This document shows, one piece after another, positions 26,186-35,465 of a stretch of 64,000 nucleotides of DNA. Every line of letters begins with the position of its first letter. Position 1 is the stretch's first letter. The stretch spans positions 62,001 through 126,000 of the forward strand of contig JAXMCE010000006.1 of NCBI GenBank assembly GCA_046349515.1, read 5' to 3'. A model generated the notes under the pieces. The model ran no database searches. It was not told the DNA's origin and was given only the letters and a program-made list of their open reading frames with translations. The position numbers and the translations under genes were made by a program. The DNA comes from JBGPGW01 sp046349515. Its GTDB lineage: Bacteria > Pseudomonadota > Alphaproteobacteria > CADEGL01.

Positions 26186-26389
26186 ATGCCCAAGATGAAG
26201 ACGAAGTCGGGCGCGAAAAAGCGCTTCCGGCTCACCGCGTCTGGCAAAGTCCGGATCAACCCGGCCTTCAAGCGCCACAATCTGAGGAAGCGCCCCCAGA
26301 AGATGAAGCGCAAGGCGCGCGGCACCGAGGTCGCCACGCCCATGGACTCGCGCAGCATCAAAAAGCGCTTCCTGCCCTACGGCCTATAG
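26186..26389 (+). CDS. rpmI: 50S ribosomal protein L35
   Basis: A 67-residue, very basic protein with the family start MPKMKTKSGAKKRFRLTASGK and the RHNLRKRPQKMKRKAR core. AAGGAT precedes ATG 26186. The longer frame start at 26069 would cover the leader and is not used. It sits between infC and rplT, 9 bases from the latter. Confidence 0.97.
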   Translation: MPKMKTKSGAKKRFRLTASGKVRINPAFKRHNLRKRPQKMKRKARGTEVATPMDSRSIKKRFLPYGL

Positions 26390-26398
26390 GAGAGACCC

Positions 26399-26764
26399 AT
26401 GGCGCGCGTCAAACGGGGTGTCACGAGCCACGCCCGTCACAAGAAGGTTCTTGCGATGGCCGCGGGCTATCGCGGCCGGTCGAGCACCAACTACCGTATC
26501 GCACTCGAGAAGGTCGAGAAGGCGCTGCAGTACGCCTATCGCGACCGGCGCAACCGGAAGCGCGATTTCCGGGCTTTGTGGATTCAGCGCATCAACGCGG
26601 GCGCGCGCGCAAACGGCATGAGTTATTCGAAGCTCATGGCCGGCTTGAAAAAGGCTGGTATCGTTCTCGACCGCAAGGTGCTTGCTGAACTCGCGGTCAG
26701 CGAACCCGATGCCTTTGGCGCCCTTGTTGCCGAGGCGCAAGCCTCCCTCGCCAAGGCCGGCTGA
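26399..26764 (+). CDS. rplT: 50S ribosomal protein L20
   Basis: A 121-residue 23S rRNA-binding assembly protein, starting MARVKRGVTSHARHKKVL and containing GRRKRDFRALWI-type block (NRKRDFRALWIQRINAGAR). GGAGAG precedes ATG 26399. It probably also represses the infC-rpmI-rplT transcript. The gap to pheS (102 bases) contains a GGGGC/GCCCC pairing at 26802-26821 that might act as a weak terminator or attenuator. Confidence 0.98.
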   Translation: MARVKRGVTSHARHKKVLAMAAGYRGRSSTNYRIALEKVEKALQYAYRDRRNRKRDFRALWIQRINAGARANGMSYSKLMAGLKKAGIVLDRKVLAELAVSEPDAFGALVAEAQASLAKAG

Positions 26765-26866
26765 CGCACGACACTCACGACGGACAGCGGAGCGATTGGC
26801 GGGGGCGCGTGAGCCGGCCCCGACGTCCTCCCGTGTCCTAGGCCAAGTCAAGGCAGACGGCGCCGC

Positions 26867-27946
26867 ATGATGCAGAACATCGAACAGCTTCGGTCGGAGT
26901 GGTCCGCGGCCATTGCGGCGGCGGCGACGCCGGACGGCCTCGAGCAGATCCGCGTCGCGATTCTCGGTCGTAAAGGCAAGATCACCGAGGCCATGAAGTC
27001 GCTGGGCGCGCTCGATGCGGAGGCGCGCCGTGCGGCCGGCCAGGCGCTCAACGCCTTGAAGGATGAGATCACGGCGGCGCTCGAAGCCCGCCGGCAAGCG
27101 CTGGACGTGGCGGCGCTCGATGCGCGGCTTGCATCCGAGCGGGTCGACGTGACGCTGCCCACGCGGCCCGAGCGCGAGGGGCGCATCCATCCGATCAGTC
27201 AGACGTTCGACGAAGTGATCGCGATCTTCGGCGAGATGGGCTTCACCGTCGCCGAGGGGCCCCATATCGAGGACGACTACCACAACTTCACAGCCCTCAA
27301 CATTCCGCCCGAGCATCCGGCGCGCCAGATGCACGACACGTTCTACATGCAGGCGCGCGCCGACGGCTCGCGCCGCCTGCTGCGCACCCATACCTCGCCC
27401 GTGCAGATTCGCGCCATGGAACATGGCAAGCCGCCCTTCCGCTTGATCGCGCCGGGCCGCACCTTCCGCTCCGATTCCGACATGACCCACACGCCGATGT
27501 TTCATCAGGTGGAGGGTCTCGTCGTCGACGAGCACACCCATATGGGGCACCTGAAAGGCTGCCTCATCGATTTTTGCCGCACCTATTTCGAAGTGCCGGA
27601 CGTTCCCGTGCGCTTCCGCCCCAGCTACTTCCCCTTCACGGAACCGTCGGCCGAGGTGGATATCGGCTGCTCGCGCGCGGGCGGCGAGCTCCGGATCGGC
27701 GCGGGCGATGACTGGCTCGAGATTCTCGGCTGCGGCATGGTCCATCCGCGCGTGCTCGCGCATTGCGGGATCGATCCGATCCGCTATCAGGGCTTCGCCT
27801 TCGGCATGGGACTCGAGCGCATCGCCATGCTGAAATACGGCATCCCCGACCTGCGGACCTTCTTCGAGAGCGATCTGCGCTGGCTGCGGCACTACGGCTT
27901 CGTATCGCTCGAGTCACCGAGCGTCGTCGGGGGCTTGTCGCCGTGA
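26867..27946 (+). CDS. pheS: Phenylalanyl-tRNA synthetase alpha chain
   Basis: A 359-residue class II catalytic subunit. An N-terminal coiled coil (about 1-90, rich in Ala/Glu/Arg) is followed by the catalytic domain: HPISQTFDEVIAIFGEMGF, DTFYMQ, LLRTHTSPVQIRAM (motif 2), FHQVEGLVVDE, FRPSYFPFTEPSAEVD and FGMGLERIAMLKYG (motif 3). ATG 26867 and ATG 26870 are adjacent and either could start. The stop overlaps the pheT GTG start. Confidence 0.97.
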   Translation: MMQNIEQLRSEWSAAIAAAATPDGLEQIRVAILGRKGKITEAMKSLGALDAEARRAAGQALNALKDEITAALEARRQALDVAALDARLASERVDVTLPTRPEREGRIHPISQTFDEVIAIFGEMGFTVAEGPHIEDDYHNFTALNIPPEHPARQMHDTFYMQARADGSRRLLRTHTSPVQIRAMEHGKPPFRLIAPGRTFRSDSDMTHTPMFHQVEGLVVDEHTHMGHLKGCLIDFCRTYFEVPDVPVRFRPSYFPFTEPSAEVDIGCSRAGGELRIGAGDDWLEILGCGMVHPRVLAHCGIDPIRYQGFAFGMGLERIAMLKYGIPDLRTFFESDLRWLRHYGFVSLESPSVVGGLSP

Positions 27947-30345
27947 AATTCACTCTGGGCTGGCTCAAGACCCATCTCGAGACCGATGCGCCGCTCGCTG
28001 AGATCACGCATCGCCTGACCATGATCGGCCTCGAATTGGAGAGCGTCACGGATCGGGGCAAGGATCTGGCCCCGTTCACGGTCGGCTACGTCATCGAGGC
28101 CAAGCGCCATCCGAACGCGGACCGCCTCTCGGTCTGCCGGGTCGATACGGGCAAGGGCGAGGTGCAGGTCGTTTGCGGCGCGCCCAATGCGCGCACGGGC
28201 ATGAAGGGCGTCTTTGCCGCCGCCGGATCGTTCATCCCGGGGACGGGGCTCGCGCTCAAGGCCTCGACCATCCGCGGCGTCGAATCGCAGGGCATGCTGT
28301 GTTCCGAGCGCGAGATGGGACTCTCGGAGGAACACGACGGCATCATCGAGCTGCCCGAAGATGCGCCTGTCGGCACACCGTTTGCCAAAATCCTCGGCCT
28401 CGATGATCCCGTCATCGACGTCGCGGTGACTCCGAACAGGGGTGACTGCCTCGGCATTCGCGGCATCGCGCGGGATCTCGCGGCCGCGGGTCTTGGTCGC
28501 CTGAAGCCGGTCGATCTCGGCGCTGTCCCCGGCACGTTCAAGAGCCCGATCGCCTGGCGAAGGGACTTGCCCGAAGGCGAAGGGCATGCCTGCCCCATGG
28601 TGGTCGGCCGCACCTTCCGCAACGTCCGGAACGGGCCGAGCCCGCGCTGGCTCCAGGATCGCCTGACGGCCATCGGCCTGAGGCCGATCTCGGCTCTCGT
28701 CGACATCACCAATTTCGTAACCTTCGATCTCGGCCGGCCGCTCCATGTGTTTGATGCGGACAAGCTCTCGGGCGACCTCACCATGCGCTTTGCGCGCGCC
28801 GGAGAGCAGGTTCTTGCACTCGACGGTCGGACCTATGCGCTCGAGCCGGACATGGTGGTGATCGCGGATCAGCAGAAGGTGCACGGCATCGGCGGCATCA
28901 TGGGCGGGGAGGACAGCGGCTGCACCGAGGTGACGCACACCGTCTTCCTCGAAGTGGCGCTTTTTGATCCCATCCGGGTCGCGATGGCCGGACGCCGGCT
29001 CGGCATCGAGAGCGATGCGCGCTACCGTTTCGAGCGCGGCGTCGATCCAGCCTCGGCATTGTGGGGGGCGGAAGTCGCGGCTCGGCTCGTTCGCGAACTC
29101 TGTGGGGGCGAGGCCAGCGAATTGACGATCGCCGGAGCCATGCCCGACATGTCCCGTACAATCGCGCTCCGCCCGGACCGCGTCCGGACTCTCGGCGGGT
29201 CCGACGTTCCGGCAGACGAGCAGGCGCGTATCCTCGACGCCTTGGGCTTCGCGACGAAACGCGCCGGCGCCGCGATCGAGGCGACGGTCCCCACCTGGCG
29301 CAAGGATGTCGAGGGGGAGGCCGATCTCGTCGAGGAGGTCGCGCGGATCTGGGGGTTCGACCGGATTCCGCCCGAGCCGCTGCGCGCGACGGGCGCGCTG
29401 CCTCCGCTTGCCATCGGGCCGGCGCAGCAGCGCGTGCGCTGGGCGCGCCGGGTGCTCGCGTCGCGCGGCATGGTCGAGACCGTGACCTGGTCGTTCATGG
29501 CGTCTGCCCAGGCGGGCGCCGTGTGGGGTGCTCCGGACTCGCTGCGGCTCGCCAATCCCATCAGCGCCGATCTCGACATCATGCGCCCGAACATTCTGCC
29601 GAATCTCGTCGCGGCGGCGGCGCGCAATGCCGATCGCGGAATGACCGATTCGGCCCTGTTCGAAGTGGGGCCCCAATACATCGACGACTCGCCCGAAGGG
29701 CAAAGGACGGTCGCGGCCGGAATCTTTTACGGGCGAAGCGGGGACCGGCACTGGGCCGAGAAGCAGCGCGAGGTCGATGTCTTCGATGCGAAAGCGGCGG
29801 CGCTTGCCGTGCTCACGGCCTGCCGCGCGCCGATCGACAAGCTCCAGATCTTGGCCGAGGCGCCGGCGTGGTATCACCCGGGCCGTAGCGGGACGCTTCG
29901 CCTCGGTCCCGCCGTGCTCGCACATTTTGGCGAGGTGCATCCGCGCGCCCTCGCGCTTTTCGATGCGAAGGAATCTGCCGCCGCGTTCGAGGTGTTCCTC
30001 GACGCCATTCCCGAGGCCCGTGCGCGCAAAGGCAAGGCGCGCTCACTCCTCAAGCTTTCTCCCTTCCAACCGGTACGCCGAGACTTTGCGTTCGTGGTCG
30101 AGGACGCCGTGACGGCCGACCGGCTCATCGCGGCCGTGCGCGCGGCGGACAAGGCTCTCATCGTCGCCGTCCAGGTCTTCGATCTCTATACGGGAAGCCA
30201 TGTCGGGGCCGGCAAGAAGTCGCTCGCCGTCGCGGTCACTCTGCAGCCGACGGAGCGCACGCTGACCGATGCCGATATCGACACGGTCGCATCGAAGATC
30301 GTGGCCAGCGTCGAGAAGCAAGCAGGCGGTGTGCTGCGCCGCTAG
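27943..30345 (+). CDS. pheT: Phenylalanyl-tRNA synthetase beta chain
   Basis: An 800-residue subunit carrying editing and tRNA-binding functions. Order: MKFTLGWLKTHLETDAPL, an EMAP-II type tRNA-binding domain (about 40-155), the B3/B4 editing domain (SALVDITNFVTFDLGRPLHVFD), the B5 domain, a catalytic-like core, and the C-terminal ferredoxin-fold anticodon-binding domain (FQPVRRDFAFVVE). GTG 27943 shares GTGA with the pheS stop, so translation is coupled. It is convergent with the acyl-CoA ligase gene. Confidence 0.97.
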   Translation: MKFTLGWLKTHLETDAPLAEITHRLTMIGLELESVTDRGKDLAPFTVGYVIEAKRHPNADRLSVCRVDTGKGEVQVVCGAPNARTGMKGVFAAAGSFIPGTGLALKASTIRGVESQGMLCSEREMGLSEEHDGIIELPEDAPVGTPFAKILGLDDPVIDVAVTPNRGDCLGIRGIARDLAAAGLGRLKPVDLGAVPGTFKSPIAWRRDLPEGEGHACPMVVGRTFRNVRNGPSPRWLQDRLTAIGLRPISALVDITNFVTFDLGRPLHVFDADKLSGDLTMRFARAGEQVLALDGRTYALEPDMVVIADQQKVHGIGGIMGGEDSGCTEVTHTVFLEVALFDPIRVAMAGRRLGIESDARYRFERGVDPASALWGAEVAARLVRELCGGEASELTIAGAMPDMSRTIALRPDRVRTLGGSDVPADEQARILDALGFATKRAGAAIEATVPTWRKDVEGEADLVEEVARIWGFDRIPPEPLRATGALPPLAIGPAQQRVRWARRVLASRGMVETVTWSFMASAQAGAVWGAPDSLRLANPISADLDIMRPNILPNLVAAAARNADRGMTDSALFEVGPQYIDDSPEGQRTVAAGIFYGRSGDRHWAEKQREVDVFDAKAAALAVLTACRAPIDKLQILAEAPAWYHPGRSGTLRLGPAVLAHFGEVHPRALALFDAKESAAAFEVFLDAIPEARARKGKARSLLKLSPFQPVRRDFAFVVEDAVTADRLIAAVRAADKALIVAVQVFDLYTGSHVGAGKKSLAVAVTLQPTERTLTDADIDTVASKIVASVEKQAGGVLRR

Positions 30346-30358
30346 GCGACCACGCCTC

Positions 30359-32035
30359 TCAACGCCAGCGCTTCTCCATCCGGTCGTAGGCGCCCGTGCG
30401 CAGATCGGGCTTCTCCTCAATGAGGTGACGCTTCTGCACGCGCTGGGAGTCGGTGCGGGGAAATGTTTCCCGATATTCGATGTAGCGCGGCACCTTGAAG
30501 GGCGCGAGGCCCGTGGCGCAGTGGGCGAGGATGCGCTCGGGTGGCACCGCCTCGGGCGTCTGGCCAGGCATGAGCTGGATGTAGGCCTTGACCTCTTCGC
30601 CGCGCACCTCGTCCGGAACCGGAACGATCGCGGCGTCCTCGATCTCCGGCATCGAACGGAGCACGGCTTCGACTTCGCGCGCCGAGATGTTCTCGCCACT
30701 CCGCCGGACCATGTCCTTCAGGCGGCCAACGATGAAGTGATAGCCGTGGCGATCGACCCGGCCGAGGTCGCCGGTGCGGAACCATGGGCCCCGAAACGCC
30801 TCGTCGGTTGCCGCACGGTTGTCGTAATAGCCGTGAAGGATGCCGGGCCCTTTCACGCACACCTCGCCGAGCGAGCCCGTCGGAACGTCCCGGCCATCGT
30901 CATCGACAATCTTCACCTGGCGAAACGGGCTTTCGATGCCGCAGGTTCCTTGCCCGGTCGTCGCCTCGATCGCGTGGGCGGGAACGTGTGTCGCGGGGCC
31001 GATTTCGGTCATGCCGTACATCTCCTGGCCGAAGACGTCGAAGCGGCGCTGGAAATCGGCGTGGTTCTCCTTGGAGAGCGCGAAAATGCTCGCGATCTTG
31101 AGGCCGTTCTTGGCGTCGTCAGGATGGGGCGGCTGCTTGTAGACGGCTTCGAAGACAGCGACGTATTCGCACCGGTGCGCGCGCACATCGGCCATGAACC
31201 GGCGCGCCGTCGGCTTTCGCGGCACGTACAAGGCGGCGCCGCCCGAGGCCATGGCATTCACCAGCATGCGCTGCGGGACCATGTAGTACCAGCTCGACCC
31301 CGCGTAGTAGCGTGCAATGGATGTCGCAAAGATCTCCCGCGACACCTTGCCGAGCAACAGCCAGTAGCGGTGCGACAGCATGCAGCCCTTGGGGAACCCG
31401 GTCGTGCCCGAGGTGTACTGGATGTTGACGAGATCATCGGGGTCGACGGGCGTCTTCGGCGGTTGCGCGCCGCGCGCGGCATCCATCACCGCCGGCCAGT
31501 GCGCGTAGTCCGGATGGGCATCGCCGACGACAATCACGCGTTGGCGCGGAACGGACGGCTGCTCGATCGATTCGTAGATTCCGAGAAGATCGCGATGGAT
31601 GACGAGGTGACTCGCATGGGCGTTGCCCATCACATAGGCCACCTCGCGGGGGGTGTAGGTGACGTTGACGGGCACCATGACCGCGCCCAGGCGACCGAGC
31701 GCCAGCCAGCTGAGCGGAAATTCCTCGACGTTCGGCAGGAACACGGCCACGTGGCTGCCCTTGCCGATGCCGCATTGCGCGAAAGCCGCGGCCGTCTCGA
31801 GGCTCCTGTCGCGAACCTCGCGCCAGGTGCGGGAGATGCCGTCGTCGATGAAGTGCCAAGCGGCCTTGTCGCCGTAGCGGTTCGCGGTTTCGTCGAGATA
31901 GGCGAAGATCGTCGGCGGCAGCGGTTCGGCCTCGACCCGGCGCCGGAATGCGTCGCCGTCCTCGACCCTGAAATCAGTGAAAATGCTGCGCCTCCCGCCC
32001 TTGTCCTGTCTTGTTGGTAACACAATCCTAACCAT
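30359..32035 (-). CDS. AMP-forming acyl-CoA ligase, CaiC-like
   Basis: A 558-residue member of the acyl-adenylate superfamily that activates a carboxylate with ATP and transfers it to CoA. The P-loop motif YTSGTTGFPKG, the YGMTEIGPATH adenine motif and WFRTGDLGRVDRHGYHFIVGRLKDM are present. In the last motif the family usually has a Gly-Lys; here it reads RTDSQRVQKRHL, with Gln-Arg in place, a variant also seen in CaiC-like ligases. The substrate may be a carnitine-like or short hydroxy acid, which is a guess. ATG 32035 has no clear ribosome site and the first 25 residues are not conserved. Confidence 0.88.
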   Translation of the reverse strand: MVRIVLPTRQDKGGRRSIFTDFRVEDGDAFRRRVEAEPLPPTIFAYLDETANRYGDKAAWHFIDDGISRTWREVRDRSLETAAAFAQCGIGKGSHVAVFLPNVEEFPLSWLALGRLGAVMVPVNVTYTPREVAYVMGNAHASHLVIHRDLLGIYESIEQPSVPRQRVIVVGDAHPDYAHWPAVMDAARGAQPPKTPVDPDDLVNIQYTSGTTGFPKGCMLSHRYWLLLGKVSREIFATSIARYYAGSSWYYMVPQRMLVNAMASGGAALYVPRKPTARRFMADVRAHRCEYVAVFEAVYKQPPHPDDAKNGLKIASIFALSKENHADFQRRFDVFGQEMYGMTEIGPATHVPAHAIEATTGQGTCGIESPFRQVKIVDDDGRDVPTGSLGEVCVKGPGILHGYYDNRAATDEAFRGPWFRTGDLGRVDRHGYHFIVGRLKDMVRRSGENISAREVEAVLRSMPEIEDAAIVPVPDEVRGEEVKAYIQLMPGQTPEAVPPERILAHCATGLAPFKVPRYIEYRETFPRTDSQRVQKRHLIEEKPDLRTGAYDRMEKRWR

Positions 32036-32116
32036 AATCCCGAACGATCGTCAGTCTGGCAAAAGGCCGTCCACGGTTTGCCGTCGTGACGGAACGCTTG
32101 GTTGGGAGTGGCCGCC

Positions 32117-32920
32117 ATGTGTCGCTGGATCGCCTATTCGGGACGTCCGATCTATCTCAACGACGCGCTGTTCAAGCCGGAGAACTCGCTCATTCACCAA
32201 AGTCTCCATGCGAGCCGGGCGCTCACGGCGACGAACGGCGATGGATTCGGGATCGGCTGGTATGGCTCGCGGCGGCGGCCTGGCATATTCCGTGACGTGC
32301 ATCCCGCCTGGAATGACGAGAACCTTCTCAACGTGTCGGAGCAGGTGAGCTCGGGCTTGTTCTTCGCCCATGTCCGGCATTCGACGGGCACCTCGACCTC
32401 GCGGACGAACTGCCATCCGTTCCGGCATGAGAACTGGCTGTTCATGCACAACGGTCAAATCGGCGGGTATGATCGCATCCGGCGCGAGCTCGACATGATG
32501 ATCGATCCCTGCCTCTACGGCTTCCGCGAAGGCACGACCGACAGTGAGGCATTGTTCTACCTTCTTATCGGTAACGGGCTGGCGGATGATGTCCAAGGCG
32601 CGTTCGAGAGGACCATCACGTGCGTCCTTCAGGCGATGGACCGTGCAGGGATCGCGGCGCCTCTTCGCTTTACCGCGACGGTGACGGACGGCGAGCAGAT
32701 TTTCGCCATTCGATATTCGAGCGACCGGCAGTCGCCCTCGCTGTTCTACGGCCACAAAGCCTTCACGGGCGTGGACGGGGACGTGGACAAGGGGGCTGTC
32801 GTCATCCTGTCCGAGCCGCTCGATTCCGACAGTGGGAAGTGGGTCGAGATCCCCGAGGGCCATTTCGTCGTCGCGGGCGACGGGGCCGTTTCGATCTCGC
32901 CGCTCAACGAGCGGCTCTAG
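32117..32920 (+). CDS. Class II glutamine amidotransferase, YafJ-like
   Basis: A 267-residue stand-alone Ntn-type amidotransferase. Met1 is followed by Cys2 (MCRWIAYSGRPIYL), the expected catalytic nucleophile after Met removal, and HASRALTATNGDGFGIGWYG, FAHVRHSTGTSTSRTNCHPF and FMHNGQIGG complete the glutamine site. No synthase domain is attached, as in YafJ/EgtC-like proteins. ATG 32117 is chosen because it places Cys at position 2; the frame opens at 32102. There is no ergothioneine gene beside it, so the role is unknown. Confidence 0.9.
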   Translation: MCRWIAYSGRPIYLNDALFKPENSLIHQSLHASRALTATNGDGFGIGWYGSRRRPGIFRDVHPAWNDENLLNVSEQVSSGLFFAHVRHSTGTSTSRTNCHPFRHENWLFMHNGQIGGYDRIRRELDMMIDPCLYGFREGTTDSEALFYLLIGNGLADDVQGAFERTITCVLQAMDRAGIAAPLRFTATVTDGEQIFAIRYSSDRQSPSLFYGHKAFTGVDGDVDKGAVVILSEPLDSDSGKWVEIPEGHFVVAGDGAVSISPLNERL

Positions 32921-32963
32921 CCGATCGCCCCACAGATCATCCGGATTTGATGGCGGTCGGCGG

Positions 32964-32992
32964 TTGCGAAGCCGAGGGCGCGCCCCTATCTT
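32964..32992 (+). promoter_or_regulatory. Promoter candidate before lepA
   Basis: TTGCGA (32964-32969) and TATCTT (32987-32992) are separated by 17 bases, 30 bases before the lepA start. The spacing is ideal and the hexamers match well enough for a sigma-70 promoter in alphaproteobacteria. Confidence 0.45.
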
Positions 32993-33022
32993 CCCTTCAC
33001 GCCCCTTCGGGCCCAGCGCTCC

Positions 33023-34825
33023 ATGACCGATCTCGCCCATATCCGAAACTTTGCCATCATCGCGCATATCGACCACGGCAAGTCGACCCTGGCCGACCGT
33101 CTCATCCAGCTGACGGGCGGTCTGTCCGATCGCGAGTTCCGCGATCAGGTTCTCGACAGCATGGAGCTCGAGCGCGAGCGTGGCATCACGATCAAGGCCC
33201 AGACCGTGCGCCTCACCTACAAGGCGCGAAACGGCGAGACCTACGCCCTCAACCTCATGGATACGCCGGGCCACGTCGACTTCTCCTACGAGGTGAGCCG
33301 CTCGCTTGCCGCCTGCGAGGGGGCGATCCTCCTGGTCGATGCGAGCCAGGGCGTCGAGGCGCAGACGCTCGCCAATGCCTATCTCGCGATCGACGCAGGC
33401 CTCGAGGTCATTCCCGTCCTTAACAAGGTCGACCTGCCGGCCGCTGATCCCGGCCGCGTCAAGCGGGAGATCGAGGACGTCATCGGCCTCGATGCCTCGA
33501 ACAGCCTCGCGATCTCGGCGAAGACGGGTGAAGGCGTGCCCGAGGTGCTCGAGGCGCTGATCGCGCGGCTTCCGCCGCCCCAGGGCGACGGGAGTGCGCC
33601 CTTGAAGGCGCTCCTCGTCGACAGCTGGTACGATTCCTACCTTGGCGTCGTGGCGCTCGTCCGCGTGAAGGACGGCGTGCTCAAGCGCGGCATGCGCGTG
33701 CGCATGATGGCGACCGACACGGTGCACGAGATCGACCGCGTTGGCGTCTTCACGCCGAAGGCCCAGGCCGTGGACGCGCTCCTGCCCGGCGAGGTCGGCT
33801 TCATCACCGCCTCGATCAAGCATGTGGCGGACTGCAAAGTCGGCGACACGCTGACCGAGGACCGACGGGCGACGGCTGAGCCCTTGCCTGGATTCCGACC
33901 CTCACTGCCCGTCGTGTTCTGCGGCCTCTTTCCGGTGGATGCGGCGGACTTCGAGCGCCTGAGGGAAAGCCTCGACAAGCTGTCGCTCAATGATTCGAGC
34001 TTCGTCTACGAGGCCGAGACGTCTGCCGCGCTCGGTTTCGGTTTCCGATGCGGATTTCTCGGCCTTCTCCATCTCGAGATCATCCAGGAGCGCTTGCGGC
34101 GCGAGTTCAACCTCGAGCTCATCACGACGGCGCCGAGCGTCATCTACCGAATCCATCTGACGGATGGCACGACCCTCGAGTTGCACAATCCGGCCGACAT
34201 GCCGGATCCCGTCCGCATCGCCTCCATGGATGAGCCGTGGATCAAGGCCACGATCCTCGTGCCCTCGCCGTATCTTGGCGGCGTTCTCAATCTGTGCACG
34301 GAGCGGCGCGGCGAGCAGCTCGACCTGACGTTCGCGGGCGACCGGGCAATGGCGATCTACCGCCTGCCGCTCAACGAAGTGGTCTACGACTTTCACGATC
34401 GCCTGAAGTCCGTCAGCCGCGGCTATGCGAGCTTCGACTACCACATGGACGAGTATCGGGAAGGCGATCTTGTGAAGCTGTCGATCGTCGTCAATGGCGA
34501 CCCGGTCGACGCGTTGGCTACGATCGTGCCGAGCGAGCGCGCCTATGTGCGCGGCCGGCAGCTGTGCGAGCGCTTGAAAGACCTCATCCCGCGCCAGCTC
34601 TTCAAGATCGCGATCCAGGCGGCGATCGGCAGCAAGGTCATCGCGCGCGAGACGATCAGCGCGTTGCGCAAGGACGTGACGGCCAAGTGCTACGGCGGCG
34701 ACATCAGCCGCAAGCGCAAGCTTCTCGAGCGTCAGAAGGAAGGCAAGAAGAAGATGCGCCAGTTCGGCAAGGTCGAAATCCCCCAGACCGCGTTCCTCGA
34801 AGCGCTCAAATTCGACGACAATTGA
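33023..34825 (+). CDS. lepA: Elongation factor 4 (LepA)
   Basis: A 600-residue ribosome-associated GTPase. G1 is AHIDHGKSTL (about 14-23), the switch II DTPGHVDFSYEV, and NKVDLPAADP is the G4 block; SAKTGEGVPEVLEAL is G5. Domain II, EF-G-like domains III and V (LGFRCGFLGLLHLEIIQERL) and the LepA-specific C-terminal domain (KKKMRQFGKVEIPQTAFLEALK) are all present. Length and motifs are normal. Confidence 0.98.
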   Translation: MTDLAHIRNFAIIAHIDHGKSTLADRLIQLTGGLSDREFRDQVLDSMELERERGITIKAQTVRLTYKARNGETYALNLMDTPGHVDFSYEVSRSLAACEGAILLVDASQGVEAQTLANAYLAIDAGLEVIPVLNKVDLPAADPGRVKREIEDVIGLDASNSLAISAKTGEGVPEVLEALIARLPPPQGDGSAPLKALLVDSWYDSYLGVVALVRVKDGVLKRGMRVRMMATDTVHEIDRVGVFTPKAQAVDALLPGEVGFITASIKHVADCKVGDTLTEDRRATAEPLPGFRPSLPVVFCGLFPVDAADFERLRESLDKLSLNDSSFVYEAETSAALGFGFRCGFLGLLHLEIIQERLRREFNLELITTAPSVIYRIHLTDGTTLELHNPADMPDPVRIASMDEPWIKATILVPSPYLGGVLNLCTERRGEQLDLTFAGDRAMAIYRLPLNEVVYDFHDRLKSVSRGYASFDYHMDEYREGDLVKLSIVVNGDPVDALATIVPSERAYVRGRQLCERLKDLIPRQLFKIAIQAAIGSKVIARETISALRKDVTAKCYGGDISRKRKLLERQKEGKKKMRQFGKVEIPQTAFLEALKFDDN

Positions 34826-34837
34826 GAGCGCGGACCC

Positions 34838-35137
34838 TCAGCGCCGCCGGCGCGGTCGCAAGAGGGCGATCAGCGCGAGGCCCGGAATTCCGAGAACCGC
34901 GACCGTCGGCCAGTTGAGGACCGGGAAGATGACATTGTCCCACAGGTCGGGGTCGATGTAGCGCTGGACGACCGCCTGGACAAGGTTGAGCGTTGAGGGG
35001 CTCAGGCTGAACCACAATTCTCCCATGGGTCGCAGTGCGAAGCGCCCGCTCGCCATCGACGCGATCGCATCGGAAACGACCGATGCGATGGCACCGAGAA
35101 GAAGGATCCAGCCGAACCAGCGGAGGATGCGGACCAT
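34838..35137 (-). CDS. Small membrane protein of unknown function
   Basis: A 99-residue protein with two hydrophobic segments: residues 4-27 (ILRWFGWILLLGAIASVVSDA) and about 73-93 (NWPTVAVLGIPGLALIALL), ending in a run of arginines. The middle carries GELWFSLSPSTLNLVQAVVQRYIDP. I do not recognise a named family with confidence; similar short two-helix proteins are common beside lepA in alphaproteobacteria as far as I recall. It lies 12 bases after DUF1330 on the same strand. Confidence 0.7.
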   Translation of the reverse strand: MVRILRWFGWILLLGAIASVVSDAIASMASGRFALRPMGELWFSLSPSTLNLVQAVVQRYIDPDLWDNVIFPVLNWPTVAVLGIPGLALIALLRPRRRR

Positions 35138-35149
35138 GGTCCGAGCGCG

Positions 35150-35437
35150 CTAGGCCGCGCCTTCCACCACGACGATATCGCGAATGGCGGCGCCTTTCGC
35201 ATGCTTGAGCGCTTCTTGGTACTCCGGCGATTTGTAGCACGTCACGGCCTGTTCCACGCTCGCGAACTCGACGACCACGTTGCGCGCATAGGCCGTTCCC
35301 TCGAGCGTCTCGTACCGGCCGCCGCGAACGAGGAACTTGCCGCCGTGCTTGGTAATCGCGGGCCCGGCAAGCTCGGCGTATTTCTTGTACGAGTCCGGGT
35401 TGGTGACGTTCACGCGACCGATCCAGTAGGCTTTCAC
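35150..35437 (-). CDS. DUF1330 family protein
   Basis: A 95-residue dimeric alpha/beta-barrel (ferredoxin-like) protein. KAYWIGRVNVTNPDSYKKYAEL, GGKFLVRGGRYETLEGTAYARNVVVEF and CYKSPEYQEALKHAKGAA match DUF1330. Function is unknown; some relatives are found in aromatic or stress gene sets. GTG 35437 is preceded by GGGAGGA, which settles the start over the much longer frame that begins at 35641. Confidence 0.9.
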   Translation of the reverse strand: MKAYWIGRVNVTNPDSYKKYAELAGPAITKHGGKFLVRGGRYETLEGTAYARNVVVEFASVEQAVTCYKSPEYQEALKHAKGAAIRDIVVVEGAA

Positions 35438-35465
35438 TGTCGTCCTCCCTTTCAAGCACGTCCGA

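Noticed and set aside
27892..29940. 682-codon open frame antisense to pheT
   Set aside because: Shadow of pheT caused by high GC; no domain seen.
32051..33823. 590-codon open frame antisense to the amidotransferase and lepA
   Set aside because: Shadow of two well-supported genes.
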